From UBA1206 sp041672465 (lineage in GTDB: Bacteria > Bacillota > Clostridia > Oscillospirales > CAG-382): a stretch of DNA of 53,464 bases. Numbering within the stretch: position 1 is the stretch's first letter; each line of letters opens with the position of its first letter. The translations under genes were made by a program, and so were the position numbers. Shown here in pieces: positions 1 through 8,510 of this stretch. The stretch covers positions 1 to 53,464 of the forward strand of contig JBAYZO010000009.1 of the NCBI GenBank assembly GCA_041672465.1, read 5' to 3'. The notes under the pieces are model-generated. The model had not been told where the DNA came from. It saw only the letters and a list, made by a program, of their open reading frames with translations, and did not search any database.

Positions 1-137
1 CCTTTCGTGGGATATTTCCCAGACTTAATTCTACTATATTTTCCTTCCCAATGTAACTTCCATCGTAAATCCCACTGTGGAATTTACTTTGGGAATTAAC
101 TTTATAGGAAAAAGTCTTTTAAAAATACAAGTTTTCC
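1..137. other. Non-coding, structured stretch upstream of the rplJ promoter
   Basis: No credible reading frame is present. Two nested inverted repeats are visible: TTCCCAA at 45-51 pairs with TTGGGAA at 89-95, and inside this TAAAT plus CCAC at 66-75 pairs with GTGG plus ATTTA at 77-86. The structure could be the 3' end of an upstream transcript or a regulatory hairpin. The window edge prevents a decision. Confidence 0.3.
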
Positions 138-166
138 TTGACAAGCGCGGCTTTGCGTGGTAAAAT
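138..166 (+). promoter_or_regulatory. SigA-type promoter for the L10 leader-rplJ-rplL transcript
   Basis: A perfect -35 box TTGACA (138-143) is separated by exactly 17 nt from the -10 box TAAAAT (161-166). It lies about 250 nt upstream of rplJ, so the mRNA carries the long leader described next. This is as good a housekeeping promoter as the window shows, fitting ribosomal protein genes. Confidence 0.85.
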
Positions 167-180
167 GCTCTTCGCGAAAG

Positions 181-354
181 CAAAAAGCAATATACAAACA
201 TTAAAAGAATAAATAATCAAGAAAATCGTTCGCAGACAGTTGGCACGCTATAAAAGCGCGTTTAAAGGCTACAAGCCGCCGGCCGAGGACATTAATTAAG
301 GTTAAAGTTAAAAAGACAGCCTTTTTATGCCCCCGCCGGAACGCGGGGGTTTTT
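181..354 (+). ncRNA. Ribosomal protein L10 leader (autoregulatory 5' UTR of rplJ-rplL)
   Basis: The stretch between the promoter and rplJ is non-coding and highly structured. It contains a purine-rich region with the features of the Firmicutes L10 leader family (a GCAGACAG segment near 232-239 and a GCCGGCCGAGG segment near 278-289), followed by an intrinsic terminator at 330-354. In this family the L10(L12)4 complex binds the leader and promotes termination, so the two stalk proteins repress their own synthesis. Assignment rests on position, sequence flavour and the terminator, not on a covariance search. Confidence 0.7.
330..354 (+). terminator. Attenuator hairpin in the L10 leader
   Basis: CCCCCGC (330-336) and GCGGGGG (343-349) form a perfect 7-bp GC-only stem with a six-base loop, followed directly by five T residues. 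It sits before the rplJ start, so it acts as a regulated attenuator and not as an operon end. Confidence 0.85.
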
Positions 355-418
355 ATATGACTTATATTTATAGTCTAATATATAGTCTCGCGGACATATT
401 TTCCCGGAGGTGAAATTT

Positions 419-937
419 TTGGCAAGCACAAAAATTCTTGAACAAAAGCAAAAAATCGTCTCAGACCTCGCCGAAAAGATAAAAAACTCGGTGGCGGGAG
501 TCATCGTCGACTACAAAGGCATAACAGTCGGCGACGACACCAAACTGAGGGCGGAACTGAGAAAAGCCGGCGTCGAATATTCGGTGGTTAAAAACACCCT
601 GACGGCGCGGGCATGCGACAGCATCGGGTACGGTAAGCTGAAAGAAGTCCTCGAGGGCATGACAGCCCTTGCGGTTTCGCAAAGCGACCCCGTCGCCGCC
701 GCTAAAATACTAAACGCCTACGCCTCAAAGCATGAAAACTTTGTAATCAAAGCCGGCTTTGTGGAGGGCAACATACTCGACGCCGACGGCGTAAAAAGTT
801 TGGCGGCGATCCCAAGCTTTGAGGCTCTCATCGGCAAGATGTTAGGCTCGCTCCAGTCTTCGCTTTACCGCCTTGCCTACGCGCTTCAGGCGATTGCGGA
901 AAAATCCTCCCCGGAGGTTTCTCCCACCGCGGAATAG
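419..937 (+). CDS. rplJ: 50S ribosomal protein L10
   Basis: L10 forms the base of the ribosomal stalk and anchors L7/L12 dimers for GTPase factor binding. The 172-residue product has the family N-terminus, with the VVKNTL segment after the first beta-alpha unit, and the C-terminal helix that binds L12 (SLYRLAYALQAI). I start it at TTG 419: GGAGG at 406-410 is 8 nt upstream, whereas a GTG at 410 overlaps that ribosome binding site. It lies downstream of the L10 leader and 68 nt before rplL. There is no rplK or rplA visible upstream, although the window edge is close. Confidence 0.97.
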   Translation: MASTKILEQKQKIVSDLAEKIKNSVAGVIVDYKGITVGDDTKLRAELRKAGVEYSVVKNTLTARACDSIGYGKLKEVLEGMTALAVSQSDPVAAAKILNAYASKHENFVIKAGFVEGNILDADGVKSLAAIPSFEALIGKMLGSLQSSLYRLAYALQAIAEKSSPEVSPTAE

Positions 938-1005
938 GCGGAAGTTTCTCAGGCATTTCAACACTTTAAAACTTAATTTGTTATATTTTTAGGAGGAATA
1001 AAAAA

Positions 1006-1383
1006 ATGGCAAACGAAAAAACAACTCAGATACTGGAAATAGTAAAATCAATGACAATACTTGAAGTCGCCGATTTAGTCAAGGCGCTTGAGGAAGAGTT
1101 CGGCGTTTCCGCCGCTCCCGTCGCGGTCGCCGCCGGCCCCGCCGACGCCGCCCCCGCCGCCGAGGAAAAAACTGAATTTGACGTTGAGCTCACCGGCTTT
1201 GACGCCGCCGCAAAGCTTAAAGTCATTAAAGCCGTCAAGGACATAACCGGCCTTTCGCTGGGCGAGGCGAAAGACCTTGTAACTTCCGCACCCAAGCCCG
1301 TGAAGACAGGCGTCTCGAAAGAAGAGGCCGAGGAATTAAAGAAACAGCTTGAGGAAGTTGGCGCTCAAGTAACCGTAAAGTAA
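1006..1383 (+). CDS. rplL: 50S ribosomal protein L7/L12
   Basis: L12 is the multicopy stalk protein that recruits and activates translational GTPases. The product is 125 residues: an N-terminal dimerisation domain, an Ala/Pro-rich hinge (about residues 37-52) and the conserved C-terminal domain with KTEFDVEL and GLGEAKDLV-like segments (here GLSLGEAKDLV). AGGAGG at 991-996 sits 9 nt before the ATG. It is the last gene of the rplJL transcript. The usual rpoB and rpoC do not follow, and a terminator and an opposite-strand gene do. Confidence 0.98.
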   Translation: MANEKTTQILEIVKSMTILEVADLVKALEEEFGVSAAPVAVAAGPADAAPAAEEKTEFDVELTGFDAAAKLKVIKAVKDITGLSLGEAKDLVTSAPKPVKTGVSKEEAEELKKQLEEVGAQVTVK

Positions 1384-1408
1384 AAAATTTTCATCGTGAA
1401 ATAAAAAA

Positions 1409-1440
1409 ATGACCGCTTAATTTTGGCGGTCATTTTTTTG
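1409..1440. terminator. Bidirectional terminator between rplL and the oxidoreductase gene
   Basis: ATGACCGC (1409-1416) pairs with GCGGTCAT (1426-1433), flanked by an A-tract on the left and seven Ts on the right. It lies between two convergent genes, and the base runs on both sides let it work in both directions. Confidence 0.88.
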
Positions 1441-1449
1441 TTTTATACT

Positions 1450-2526
1450 TTAGTTAATGGCTATAAGCTCGCCTGTCTTTGCCGATTTATAAATGGCGTC
1501 TATCATTTTCATAAGCGTCACTCCGTCCTCGGCGGGGGCGCGGCAGGCAATCCCTTTTGTCACGCATTCGATAAAATGCTCTATCTCGCCCTCAAACAGC
1601 CCGCCAAACGAGAGAGACGTGTTGCCGACCGGCTTAATATCCACGAGCATTCCGTTCATATCCGAAAAAAGCTCGATATGCGGGTCAACTTTCGCGCCCG
1701 CTTTTGTGCCGAACAGCTCAATGCTGCCGGTATCGTTTTTAATGTTAAGGTTAAAGCTCGCCTCCATGTTCATGGTGAGACCATTGTCAAACTTGATTGC
1801 GGCGCCCACAAAGTCCTCCACGTTATATTCAAACCCGCTGACCACGCTTGAACCGGACGCCAACCAGCTCTGGCCGCCCCCCGCGCGGTTATAGCCGAGG
1901 TTGTCATAGGTAAAGCCGTAGGCTGAAACCGGTTTTGGGTTGCCGCAGAGGTAGCGCACAAGGTCCATGATGTGAACTCCAAGGTCAATAAGCGGCCCGC
2001 CGCCCGAATAGGCTTTGTCGCCGAACCAACTGCCGGGGCAGCCGTTGCGGCGGAGATATGTAGCTTTCGCGAAATAAATATCCCCCATCGAGCCGAAGTC
2101 GATAAACTTCTTTAATATGGCGGCATCGTTCCCGAAACGCCTTACAAAGCCTATCATAAGCAGTTTACCCGATTTTTCAGCGGCTTTAGCCATCTCCTCA
2201 GCCTCAAAGCTGTTCATCGCCATGGGCTTTTCGCAAATCACGTTGACTCCCGCGTTCAGCGCGGCGACTGTCGGGGCCTTATGGGCGGAGTTCCAAGTGC
2301 AAACGGACACCGCGTCAAGGTTTTCTTTGGCCAGCATTTCGTTGTAGTCGGAATAAACCTTCTTAACCCCGTTTTTTTCGGCGAAAGCCTTGGCTTTTTG
2401 AAGGTCAATATCGCATACCGCCGCGACGTTTACGTTTTTTAACGCTTTATAGCCGGCGATATGGAAGCCCGCTATCCCCCCCGTGCCGATTATCCCCACA
2501 TTAACGGCATTGACAACGTCACTCAT
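1450..2526 (-). CDS. Gfo/Idh/MocA family NAD(P)-dependent oxidoreductase
   Basis: This family oxidises or reduces sugars, inositols and related polyols with NAD(P). The 358-residue protein has an N-terminal Rossmann fold with the dinucleotide-binding GTGGIAG motif (residues 15-21), the family signature CEKPMA near residue 98 and the GGGPLIDLGVHIMDL substrate-domain segment with the conserved His. GAGAGGAA lies at a good distance before the ATG. It is monocistronic, between a shared terminator and the divergent response regulator gene. The substrate cannot be told from sequence, and no sugar operon surrounds it. Confidence 0.9.
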   Translation of the reverse strand: MSDVVNAVNVGIIGTGGIAGFHIAGYKALKNVNVAAVCDIDLQKAKAFAEKNGVKKVYSDYNEMLAKENLDAVSVCTWNSAHKAPTVAALNAGVNVICEKPMAMNSFEAEEMAKAAEKSGKLLMIGFVRRFGNDAAILKKFIDFGSMGDIYFAKATYLRRNGCPGSWFGDKAYSGGGPLIDLGVHIMDLVRYLCGNPKPVSAYGFTYDNLGYNRAGGGQSWLASGSSVVSGFEYNVEDFVGAAIKFDNGLTMNMEASFNLNIKNDTGSIELFGTKAGAKVDPHIELFSDMNGMLVDIKPVGNTSLSFGGLFEGEIEHFIECVTKGIACRAPAEDGVTLMKMIDAIYKSAKTGELIAIN

Positions 2527-2672
2527 AAAAAGTTTCCTCTCTTTTTTTTATTTATTTTTGTTTTTCCCGCTTTGGCGCCATAAAACTCCACGAGCGCCGC
2601 CGCAGGTTGTTATACAGATTAAATTATAGCACCCAAAAACAGGCCGGTCAATGTTTTTTTGGAATAAAACAG

Positions 2673-2701
2673 TTGATTTACCGGGCGCGCGGCTATATAA
2701 T
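2673..2701 (+). promoter_or_regulatory. SigA-type promoter for the two-component system
   Basis: TTGATT (2673-2678), a 17-nt spacer and a consensus TATAAT (2696-2701) precede the response regulator ATG by 38 nt. The rest of the 2527-2739 gap is AT-rich and shows no gene. Confidence 0.8.
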
Positions 2702-2739
2702 GTTTATACCGATATCGGGAAAAATATTAAGGAGCGCCT

Positions 2740-3438
2740 ATGCCTAACATTTTAATCTGCGACGACGATAAAGATATTCTCGCCGCCGTAAAAATTTATC
2801 TCTCGGCCGAGGGCTATGAGGTCACCACCTGCGAAAACGGCAGACAGGCGCTGGCGGCGCTTAAAACAAAAGAAGTTGACCTTGTGCTTATGGATATTAT
2901 GATGCCCGAGCTTGATGGGATTTCCGCCGTGAGCATGCTGCGGGAGCATACCAACATCCCCGTGATTTTTCTTACCGCAAAAGGGGAGGACACCGACAAA
3001 ATATTGGGGCTTAACATAGGCGGGGACGACTATATCACAAAGCCCTTTAACCCCGTCGAGCTTTCGGCAAGGGTAAAGGCGCAGCTCAGGCGATATCTTT
3101 ACCTCGGCGGCGCGCCGGAGGCCGAAAAATCGCTTGTTATCGGGGGAATAATCCTTGACGACTCGGCGAAAGCCGTGTTCGCCGACGGCGAGCAGGTTTT
3201 TCTCACCCCCACCGAGTTTGATATTCTCAAGCTGCTCATGCAAAACCCCGGCAAGGTGTTTTCATCCTCAAAAATTTATTCCGAAGTCTGGAACGACGAC
3301 CCCGTTTGCGCCGAAAACACCGTGGCGGTGCATATTCGGCATATCCGCGAAAAACTTGAAATTAACCCGGCGGAGCCCCGATATCTGAAAGTGGTCTGGG
3401 GTCAGGGATACAAAATGGAAAAGGAGGGGAAGGCTTGA
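2740..3438 (+). CDS. OmpR/PhoB-family response regulator
   Basis: The 232-residue protein has a receiver domain (1-115) and a C-terminal winged-helix DNA-binding domain (about 130-228). Receiver residues are intact: acidic pocket in CDDD (7-10), phosphoacceptor Asp52 in MDIMMPELDG, Thr79 and Lys101 (TKPF). The start has AAGGAG upstream. Its stop overlaps the start of the adjacent kinase gene, so it is translationally coupled to its presumed partner. Its target genes are unknown. It could regulate the divergent oxidoreductase, but no operator is evident. Confidence 0.95.
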   Translation: MPNILICDDDKDILAAVKIYLSAEGYEVTTCENGRQALAALKTKEVDLVLMDIMMPELDGISAVSMLREHTNIPVIFLTAKGEDTDKILGLNIGGDDYITKPFNPVELSARVKAQLRRYLYLGGAPEAEKSLVIGGIILDDSAKAVFADGEQVFLTPTEFDILKLLMQNPGKVFSSSKIYSEVWNDDPVCAENTVAVHIRHIREKLEINPAEPRYLKVVWGQGYKMEKEGKA

Positions 3439-4970
3439 AAAAACTTGTGAGAAACAAAGCGTTCGGCTACGGGCTCACCGCGTTTTTCTGCCTTGCGCTG
3501 TCGGTGGGGGGTTCCGCGGGGGCGGGGCTCTTCTACGCCAACAATATGATTTCGCTTACTAACCCGCCGGAGGCCTTTGACCGCTTTGCCTCTTCGATGA
3601 GTTATGGGTTTGGAATAATCGCCGTGTCCTGTATTTTGGCAAGCGTCGCTTCGCTTGTGCTGTTGATGGCCGGCGCGGGGTATAAAAAAGGGGAGGAATC
3701 CCCCTCGCTGCGCTCGCCGGATAAAATCGTGCTTGAGGTTTTTCTCGGCGGAATGGGTTTTGTAATATTCCTCCTAATAAAGCTTTGCTTTATAATGCTC
3801 AGGTCGTTTGAGTTCTGGATTTTATTTATAATCGCCCCCTCGCTTCTTCTCGCGTCGCTTGTTTTTAAAGAGGCGCTTGTCAGTATCGCCGTACGCTATA
3901 AATGCAAGGCGCTTTTCAAAAACACCCTCCTTTACAGGATAATTTCGGTCGTCCGCAACATATATTCCAACTTCGCGCTTATCTGGAAGATTGTCTTTGT
4001 GCTGCTGGTTTATTTCACGGCGACATATTTTACCTTTCACTACGACTACTCGCCGCTGTTCGCCTTTTGGATAATACTTACGTTTGTTCTCCTGACTGTT
4101 GTCGGGTCATGCGTAATATTTGCCGAAACCCTTAAAAACGGGACAAAAAAAATCGCCGAGGGTGATCTGAGCTATAAAATAAACACAACCGGGATGTATT
4201 CGGAATTTAGAAAGCTCGGCGAAAACATCAACAATATCGGCGAGGGGCTTTTAAAAGCCGTGGGGGAAAAAACCAAAAGCGAACGCTTTAGGACAGAGCT
4301 TATCACAAACGTGTCCCATGACATTAAAACGCCGCTCACCTCGGTGGTTAATTATATTGACCTGCTAAAGCGCGGGGATATCACCGAGGAACAAAAAAAA
4401 GAATATATCAGCGTGCTTGAGCGGCAGTCCTCAAAGCTGAAAAAGCTTGTGCTTGACCTTGTGGACGCCTCAAAGGCGCTGACGGGCAATGTGACCGTGG
4501 TGCTTGCCCCGACTAACCTAAGCGAGCTCTTAAGTCAGGCAGCCGCCGAATACGCCGAACGCCTTGAAAACTCAAACCTGACCTTAATAACAAACCTTCC
4601 CGATGAAAAAACCACTGCTTTGGCCGACGGCAGGCTTGTCTGGCGGATTTTTGACAACCTGTTTGACAACATCTGCAAGTACTCGCTCCCCGGCACCCGC
4701 GCCTATATTGACGTTGAGGTAAAGCAAAACAGGGTGACCGCGGCGTTTAAGAACATTTCACACCAAATTTTAAACGTCTCCCCGTCGGAACTCCTCGAGC
4801 GTTTTGTAAGGGGGGATATGGCGCGAACCTCGGAGGGGAGCGGGCTTGGGCTTTCAATAGCGCAAAGCCTCGCGGAAATTCAAAACGGAAAGCTTGAGCT
4901 AAGCGCCGACGGCGACTTATTTAAGGTGACGGTTTCGTTTGAAAAATATACCGGGGAAGCAGCTCTTTAA
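3435..4970 (+). CDS. Membrane sensor histidine kinase
   Basis: This is a 511-residue class I histidine kinase. Six hydrophobic segments (about 10-35, 57-80, 98-120, 123-146, 183-202 and 208-231) form a multi-span sensor with almost no extracellular domain. A HAMP-like linker follows (about 232-282), then the H-box SHDIKTPLTS with phospho-acceptor His295, the N-box around DNLFDNICKYS and the G-box GSGLGLSIAQS. It begins with TTG at 3435, overlapping the response regulator stop by 4 nt, with AAGGAGGGGA at 3421-3430. A sensor of this layout often detects membrane or cell-wall stress in Bacillota, but that is inference. Confidence 0.95.
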   Translation: MKKLVRNKAFGYGLTAFFCLALSVGGSAGAGLFYANNMISLTNPPEAFDRFASSMSYGFGIIAVSCILASVASLVLLMAGAGYKKGEESPSLRSPDKIVLEVFLGGMGFVIFLLIKLCFIMLRSFEFWILFIIAPSLLLASLVFKEALVSIAVRYKCKALFKNTLLYRIISVVRNIYSNFALIWKIVFVLLVYFTATYFTFHYDYSPLFAFWIILTFVLLTVVGSCVIFAETLKNGTKKIAEGDLSYKINTTGMYSEFRKLGENINNIGEGLLKAVGEKTKSERFRTELITNVSHDIKTPLTSVVNYIDLLKRGDITEEQKKEYISVLERQSSKLKKLVLDLVDASKALTGNVTVVLAPTNLSELLSQAAAEYAERLENSNLTLITNLPDEKTTALADGRLVWRIFDNLFDNICKYSLPGTRAYIDVEVKQNRVTAAFKNISHQILNVSPSELLERFVRGDMARTSEGSGLGLSIAQSLAEIQNGKLELSADGDLFKVTVSFEKYTGEAAL

Positions 4971-4990
4971 GTTTAAAGGGCGGCGGCTTT

Positions 4991-5920
4991 TTACCCTAAG
5001 GCTTTTATAAAGCTGAGAATTTCTTCCATAACTTCCCGCCTTGACTTTTCGCGAAGCAGCTCATGCCTGCCCTCAAACATTTTCAGCTTTGCGTTAACCC
5101 CCGCCTTCAGCATTTTTTTATACACCCTCGCCGGGGCTTTTCCTTTTCCGCCGACGGGATCCCCGCGCCCGGAGATAAGCAAAACAGGGGTGTTTTTAGC
5201 GGAAGCGGCGTAATTCTTTGGTTTTCGTATATAATTCATGCTCCCCAACATATCAATAAAAAGAGACACGGGTATGGGAAAACCGCAATATTCATCTCCT
5301 ATGTAGGCGTCGACTTCCGCGGGGTCGCTTGAAATCCAGTCAAAAGACGTTCTCGGCTTTCCAAACGCCTTGTTATACGAGCCAAAAGCGAGCTTTGTCA
5401 CAAAGGCGCTTGTTCCGCAAGGCTGTTTCAGCCGTCTTTTAACCGCCCCCGCGACGGCCCTGCCGCCTTTCGCGGCAAGCATGGTTGTCTCCCCCGTGCC
5501 GGAGAAAATAAAGCCGTCCGCTTTAAGGCTTCCCTTCATAAACAGCTCGCGGCACATAAAGCTCCCCATTGAATGCCCAAACACCGTATATTTTACGCCG
5601 GGGTATTCATCCCCCATTATCCTTGAAAAGTTTACGATATCACCTAACGCCCCCTCCCAGCCGTCGTCGCCGAAAAACCCTGCCTTGTCCGCCGATTCCA
5701 TTGATTTTCCATGTCCGCGCTGGTCGTGTCCGCAGACCAACACCCCGTGTTGGGAAAGATATCCCGCAAGAGCTCCGTAACGGCCGAAATGCTCCGCCAC
5801 TCCGTGAACCACCTGAAGAACGGCAGTGACTTCTCCCGCCGGCTTTACGGCGTAACCGCAAAGCTTTTGCCCGGTTTCACCCGATGAGCCGAATACATAT
5901 TCTTTTAAATTTTCAAGCAT
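4991..5920 (-). CDS. Alpha/beta hydrolase, monoacylglycerol lipase/lysophospholipase-like
   Basis: About 309 residues of the serine aminopeptidase S33/lysophospholipase type. Visible catalytic elements are the oxyanion segment VVHGVAEHFGRYG, nucleophile Ser in GHSMGS, an Asp in SGRGDPVG and a His in EGRHELL near the C-terminus. There is no signal peptide, so it is cytosolic. I prefer ATG 5920, which has GGCGG nine bases upstream, over an upstream TTG at 5929 that abuts the same site. It shares an AT-rich promoter region with divergent glpK. A lipase/glycerol kinase pairing would make sense for using glycerol from lipids, but this is inferred from position only. Confidence 0.85.
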   Translation of the reverse strand: MLENLKEYVFGSSGETGQKLCGYAVKPAGEVTAVLQVVHGVAEHFGRYGALAGYLSQHGVLVCGHDQRGHGKSMESADKAGFFGDDGWEGALGDIVNFSRIMGDEYPGVKYTVFGHSMGSFMCRELFMKGSLKADGFIFSGTGETTMLAAKGGRAVAGAVKRRLKQPCGTSAFVTKLAFGSYNKAFGKPRTSFDWISSDPAEVDAYIGDEYCGFPIPVSLFIDMLGSMNYIRKPKNYAASAKNTPVLLISGRGDPVGGKGKAPARVYKKMLKAGVNAKLKMFEGRHELLREKSRREVMEEILSFIKALG

Positions 5921-5958
5921 TTTTTTCAACCGCCTTTTTTTATATTAAAGAGCAGATA

Positions 5959-5974
5959 TTATAATTAATTATAA
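5959..5974. promoter_or_regulatory. Perfect AT palindrome with two opposed -10 boxes
   Basis: TTATAATTAATTATAA is a 16-bp perfect palindrome between the divergent hydrolase and glpK genes. It contains TATAAT on the + strand (5960-5965) and another on the - strand (5973-5968), so it could hold face-to-face promoters or an operator. The -35 boxes are poor on both sides. Confidence 0.45.
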
Positions 5975-6032
5975 CAAACAAGACCGAACTCGTCAATAAA
6001 AGCCGCTTTATTTTTGAGGAAAGGTAAAATTT

Positions 6033-7526
6033 ATGGCTGAAAAATATATACTCGCCCTTGACCAAGGTACCACCGGTTCGCGGGCGGTTGTGTTTTCCGA
6101 TAAAGGGAAGGTGATTTCATCGGCTTCCCGCGCCCTGCCCCAGTATTACCCAAAGCCCGGCTGGGTGGAACACAACCCTGGGGAAATCCTTCAAACCCAA
6201 ATAAGGACGGCGGAGGAGGCAGTGCTTGCCGCCGGGGTTAAAATCGAGTGCGTCGGCATAACAAACCAAAGGGAAACTACCGTTATCTGGGACAAAAGCA
6301 CGGGAAAACAAGTTTACAACGCTTTGGTATGGCAGTGCAGGCGGACAACCGAATACTGCGAGGGTATTTTGGCAAAGGGGTACGGCGAAACAATAAAGCA
6401 AAAGACCGGGCTTGGGGTTGACCCTTATTTTTCGGCAAGCAAAATAAAATGGATTCTTGATCATATCCCGGACGGGATCCTCCGCGCCAAAAACGGGGAG
6501 CTTGCTTTCGGCACGGTTGATTCTTGGCTGGTTTACAACCTCAGCGGGGGGAAATCATACGCCACCGATCCGACAAACGCGAGCAGAACCCTGCTTTTTA
6601 ACATAAACACGCTTGACTGGGACGACGATTTGTGCGATATCTTCGGCATACCGAAAGAAATCCTCCCGCCGGTTAAAAACACCGCCGGGCTTTTCGGGTA
6701 TATTGACGCCGCCGCCTCGGGGCTCCCCGCTTGCCTTGACAATATCCCCATAACGGGGGTTGCCGGCGACCAGCAGGCCTCTCTTTTCGGCCAGACCTGT
6801 TTTGAAGTCGGAAGCGTTAAGAACACATACGGCACGGGCTGTTTTACCCTTATGAACACGGGGGAAAAACCCATCGCCCAAAGCGGCGGGCTTATATCCA
6901 CGGTGGCATGGTGTCTTGACGGCAAGCCGACCTACGCGCTTGAGGGGAGCGTGTTTAACGCGGGGAGCGCGATTACCTTTTTAAAAGACAATCTGGGTAT
7001 TATAAAAACGCCCTCGGAATGCGACAGGCTTGCCGAAACCGCGGCCGACGGCTCGGGAGTCTTCTTTGTCCCGGCTTTTACGGGGTTGGGCTCGCCATAC
7101 TGGGACCCCCGCGCCAGAGGGGTTATAACGGGGCTTACGCGGGGGAGCACAAAAGCGCATATCTGCCGCGCCGCCCTTGAGGGGATCGCCTTTGGGGTAT
7201 GCGATTTGATTTCCGCCATGGAATCTTTAAGCGGGCGCAAAATAACTTCTCTTCGCTGCGACGGCGGGGCGTCGGTGAGCGATTTTCTCCTTGCGTTTCA
7301 AGCAGATATGTTAGGAGCGGAAGTCGACAGGCCGGAGGTTATTGAAACCACGTCTCTCGGCGCGGCGTTTTTCGCGGGAATAGGCCATGGAATGTGGGAA
7401 AACAAAGAAAGCCTGCTGCATCTAAGAAAAACCGCTTCGCTCTTTAAGCCGAAAATTAACCCCGCCGAAAGGCTTGAAAAATTAGCCGGGTGGCATGACG
7501 CGGTAAGACGGTCAAGGGGAATCTGA
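6033..7526 (+). CDS. glpK: Glycerol kinase
   Basis: Glycerol kinase phosphorylates glycerol to sn-glycerol 3-phosphate for catabolism or lipid synthesis. The 497-residue protein is full length for the FGGY family: N-terminal phosphate-binding LALDQGTTGSR (residues 7-17), the GlpK-type GWVEHNP and NQRETT segments, and the C-terminal YALEGSVFNAGSA and LGSPYWDPRARG motifs. A good AGGAAAGG site precedes the ATG. No glpF, glpD or glpR is adjacent. The next gene is a phosphate transporter. Confidence 0.96.
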   Translation: MAEKYILALDQGTTGSRAVVFSDKGKVISSASRALPQYYPKPGWVEHNPGEILQTQIRTAEEAVLAAGVKIECVGITNQRETTVIWDKSTGKQVYNALVWQCRRTTEYCEGILAKGYGETIKQKTGLGVDPYFSASKIKWILDHIPDGILRAKNGELAFGTVDSWLVYNLSGGKSYATDPTNASRTLLFNINTLDWDDDLCDIFGIPKEILPPVKNTAGLFGYIDAAASGLPACLDNIPITGVAGDQQASLFGQTCFEVGSVKNTYGTGCFTLMNTGEKPIAQSGGLISTVAWCLDGKPTYALEGSVFNAGSAITFLKDNLGIIKTPSECDRLAETAADGSGVFFVPAFTGLGSPYWDPRARGVITGLTRGSTKAHICRAALEGIAFGVCDLISAMESLSGRKITSLRCDGGASVSDFLLAFQADMLGAEVDRPEVIETTSLGAAFFAGIGHGMWENKESLLHLRKTASLFKPKINPAERLEKLAGWHDAVRRSRGI

Positions 7527-7582
7527 GCTTTTTCTTCCCGTTAAATCTGACGGACGTTACGGTTTTCCTCATCGCGGCGGTA

Positions 7583-8506
7583 GTGTTTGTAAACGGCTTT
7601 ACCGACGCGCCGAACGCGATAGTCAACTGTGTGGCGACGGGTTGCCTTTCGCTTAAAAAAGCCGCCCTTATGTCGGCTGTCTTTAACCTCGCCGGGACCG
7701 CGGCGGGGTTTTTACTGACAAAAAAAGTCGCCGCCACAATTAGCGGCTTAGTAAGCCTTTCCTCGCCGGCAAAGACAACCATCGCGGTCGCCGCGACCCT
7801 TCTCGCCGTGATAATTTGGTCGGTGGGCGCTTGGAGGTTCGGAATCCCCACATCCGAGAGCCATTCGCTCGCCGCGGGGCTTGCCGGGGCGGCGTTTGCC
7901 CTTGGCGGCGCTTCGCTCCGCGCTTTTGCCTGGTTAAAAGTGTTTTTAGGCCTTTTTGTGTCGGTAACGCTTTCTTTTCTGCTCGGAGCGCTTATAAACA
8001 GGGTGTTTTCAAGGTTTAAGCTTCGCGAAAAAACTTACAGGCGTTTGCAAATAACCGCGGCGGCGGCAATGTCGTTTATGCACGGCGCGCAGGACGGGCA
8101 AAAATTTTTGGGGCTTTATTTTATTGTTTCTGTTTCTGCTTCTGTTTCGCCGAACGGCGATAGCTTTATTCCCCCCGTGCTGACAGGGCTTTTAATGGCG
8201 CTGGGGACGGCTTTCGGCGGGGGGCGGATTATTGAGCATATAGGCAAAAAAATGGTAAAAATAAAAAGCCGTCAGGGCTTTTATTCGGATCTCGCCTCCG
8301 CCGTCAGCCTTTTTGTCTGCACGATTTGGGGGCTGCCGGTTTCGACCACTCACACCAAAACAACGGCGATAATGGGCGCCGGGCGGGAAAAGATCGACAA
8401 AAACACGGCTTACGGAATTATCCTCGCGTGGGTTTTAACCTTCCCCTGCTGTTTTGTTTTGAGCTATGCGATAGCGTTTATTATAAAAGGCTTAAGGTGG
8501 GCTTGA
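7583..8506 (+). CDS. PiT-family inorganic phosphate (or sulfate) permease
   Basis: At least 307 residues with about ten hydrophobic segments and the two inverted PiT signatures: VNGFTDAPNAI at the N-terminus and PVSTTHTKTTAIMGAG near residue 250. The family imports Pi with H+ or Na+. GTG 7583 is the first ordinary start codon, but the signature's leading transmembrane helix is encoded upstream in frame (from about 7541, reading LTDVTVFLIAAV). The true start is therefore probably further 5', at a rare codon such as CTG 7547 or 7523, close to the glpK stop at 7526. The gene ends 4 nt from the convergent acyl carrier gene. Confidence 0.88.
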   Translation: MFVNGFTDAPNAIVNCVATGCLSLKKAALMSAVFNLAGTAAGFLLTKKVAATISGLVSLSSPAKTTIAVAATLLAVIIWSVGAWRFGIPTSESHSLAAGLAGAAFALGGASLRAFAWLKVFLGLFVSVTLSFLLGALINRVFSRFKLREKTYRRLQITAAAAMSFMHGAQDGQKFLGLYFIVSVSASVSPNGDSFIPPVLTGLLMALGTAFGGGRIIEHIGKKMVKIKSRQGFYSDLASAVSLFVCTIWGLPVSTTHTKTTAIMGAGREKIDKNTAYGIILAWVLTFPCCFVLSYAIAFIIKGLRWA

Positions 8507-8510
8507 GCGC

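Noticed and set aside
1423..1851. A + strand frame of 142 codons opposite the oxidoreductase
   Set aside because: It lies antisense to a well-supported gene, has no ribosome binding site and starts inside a terminator stem.
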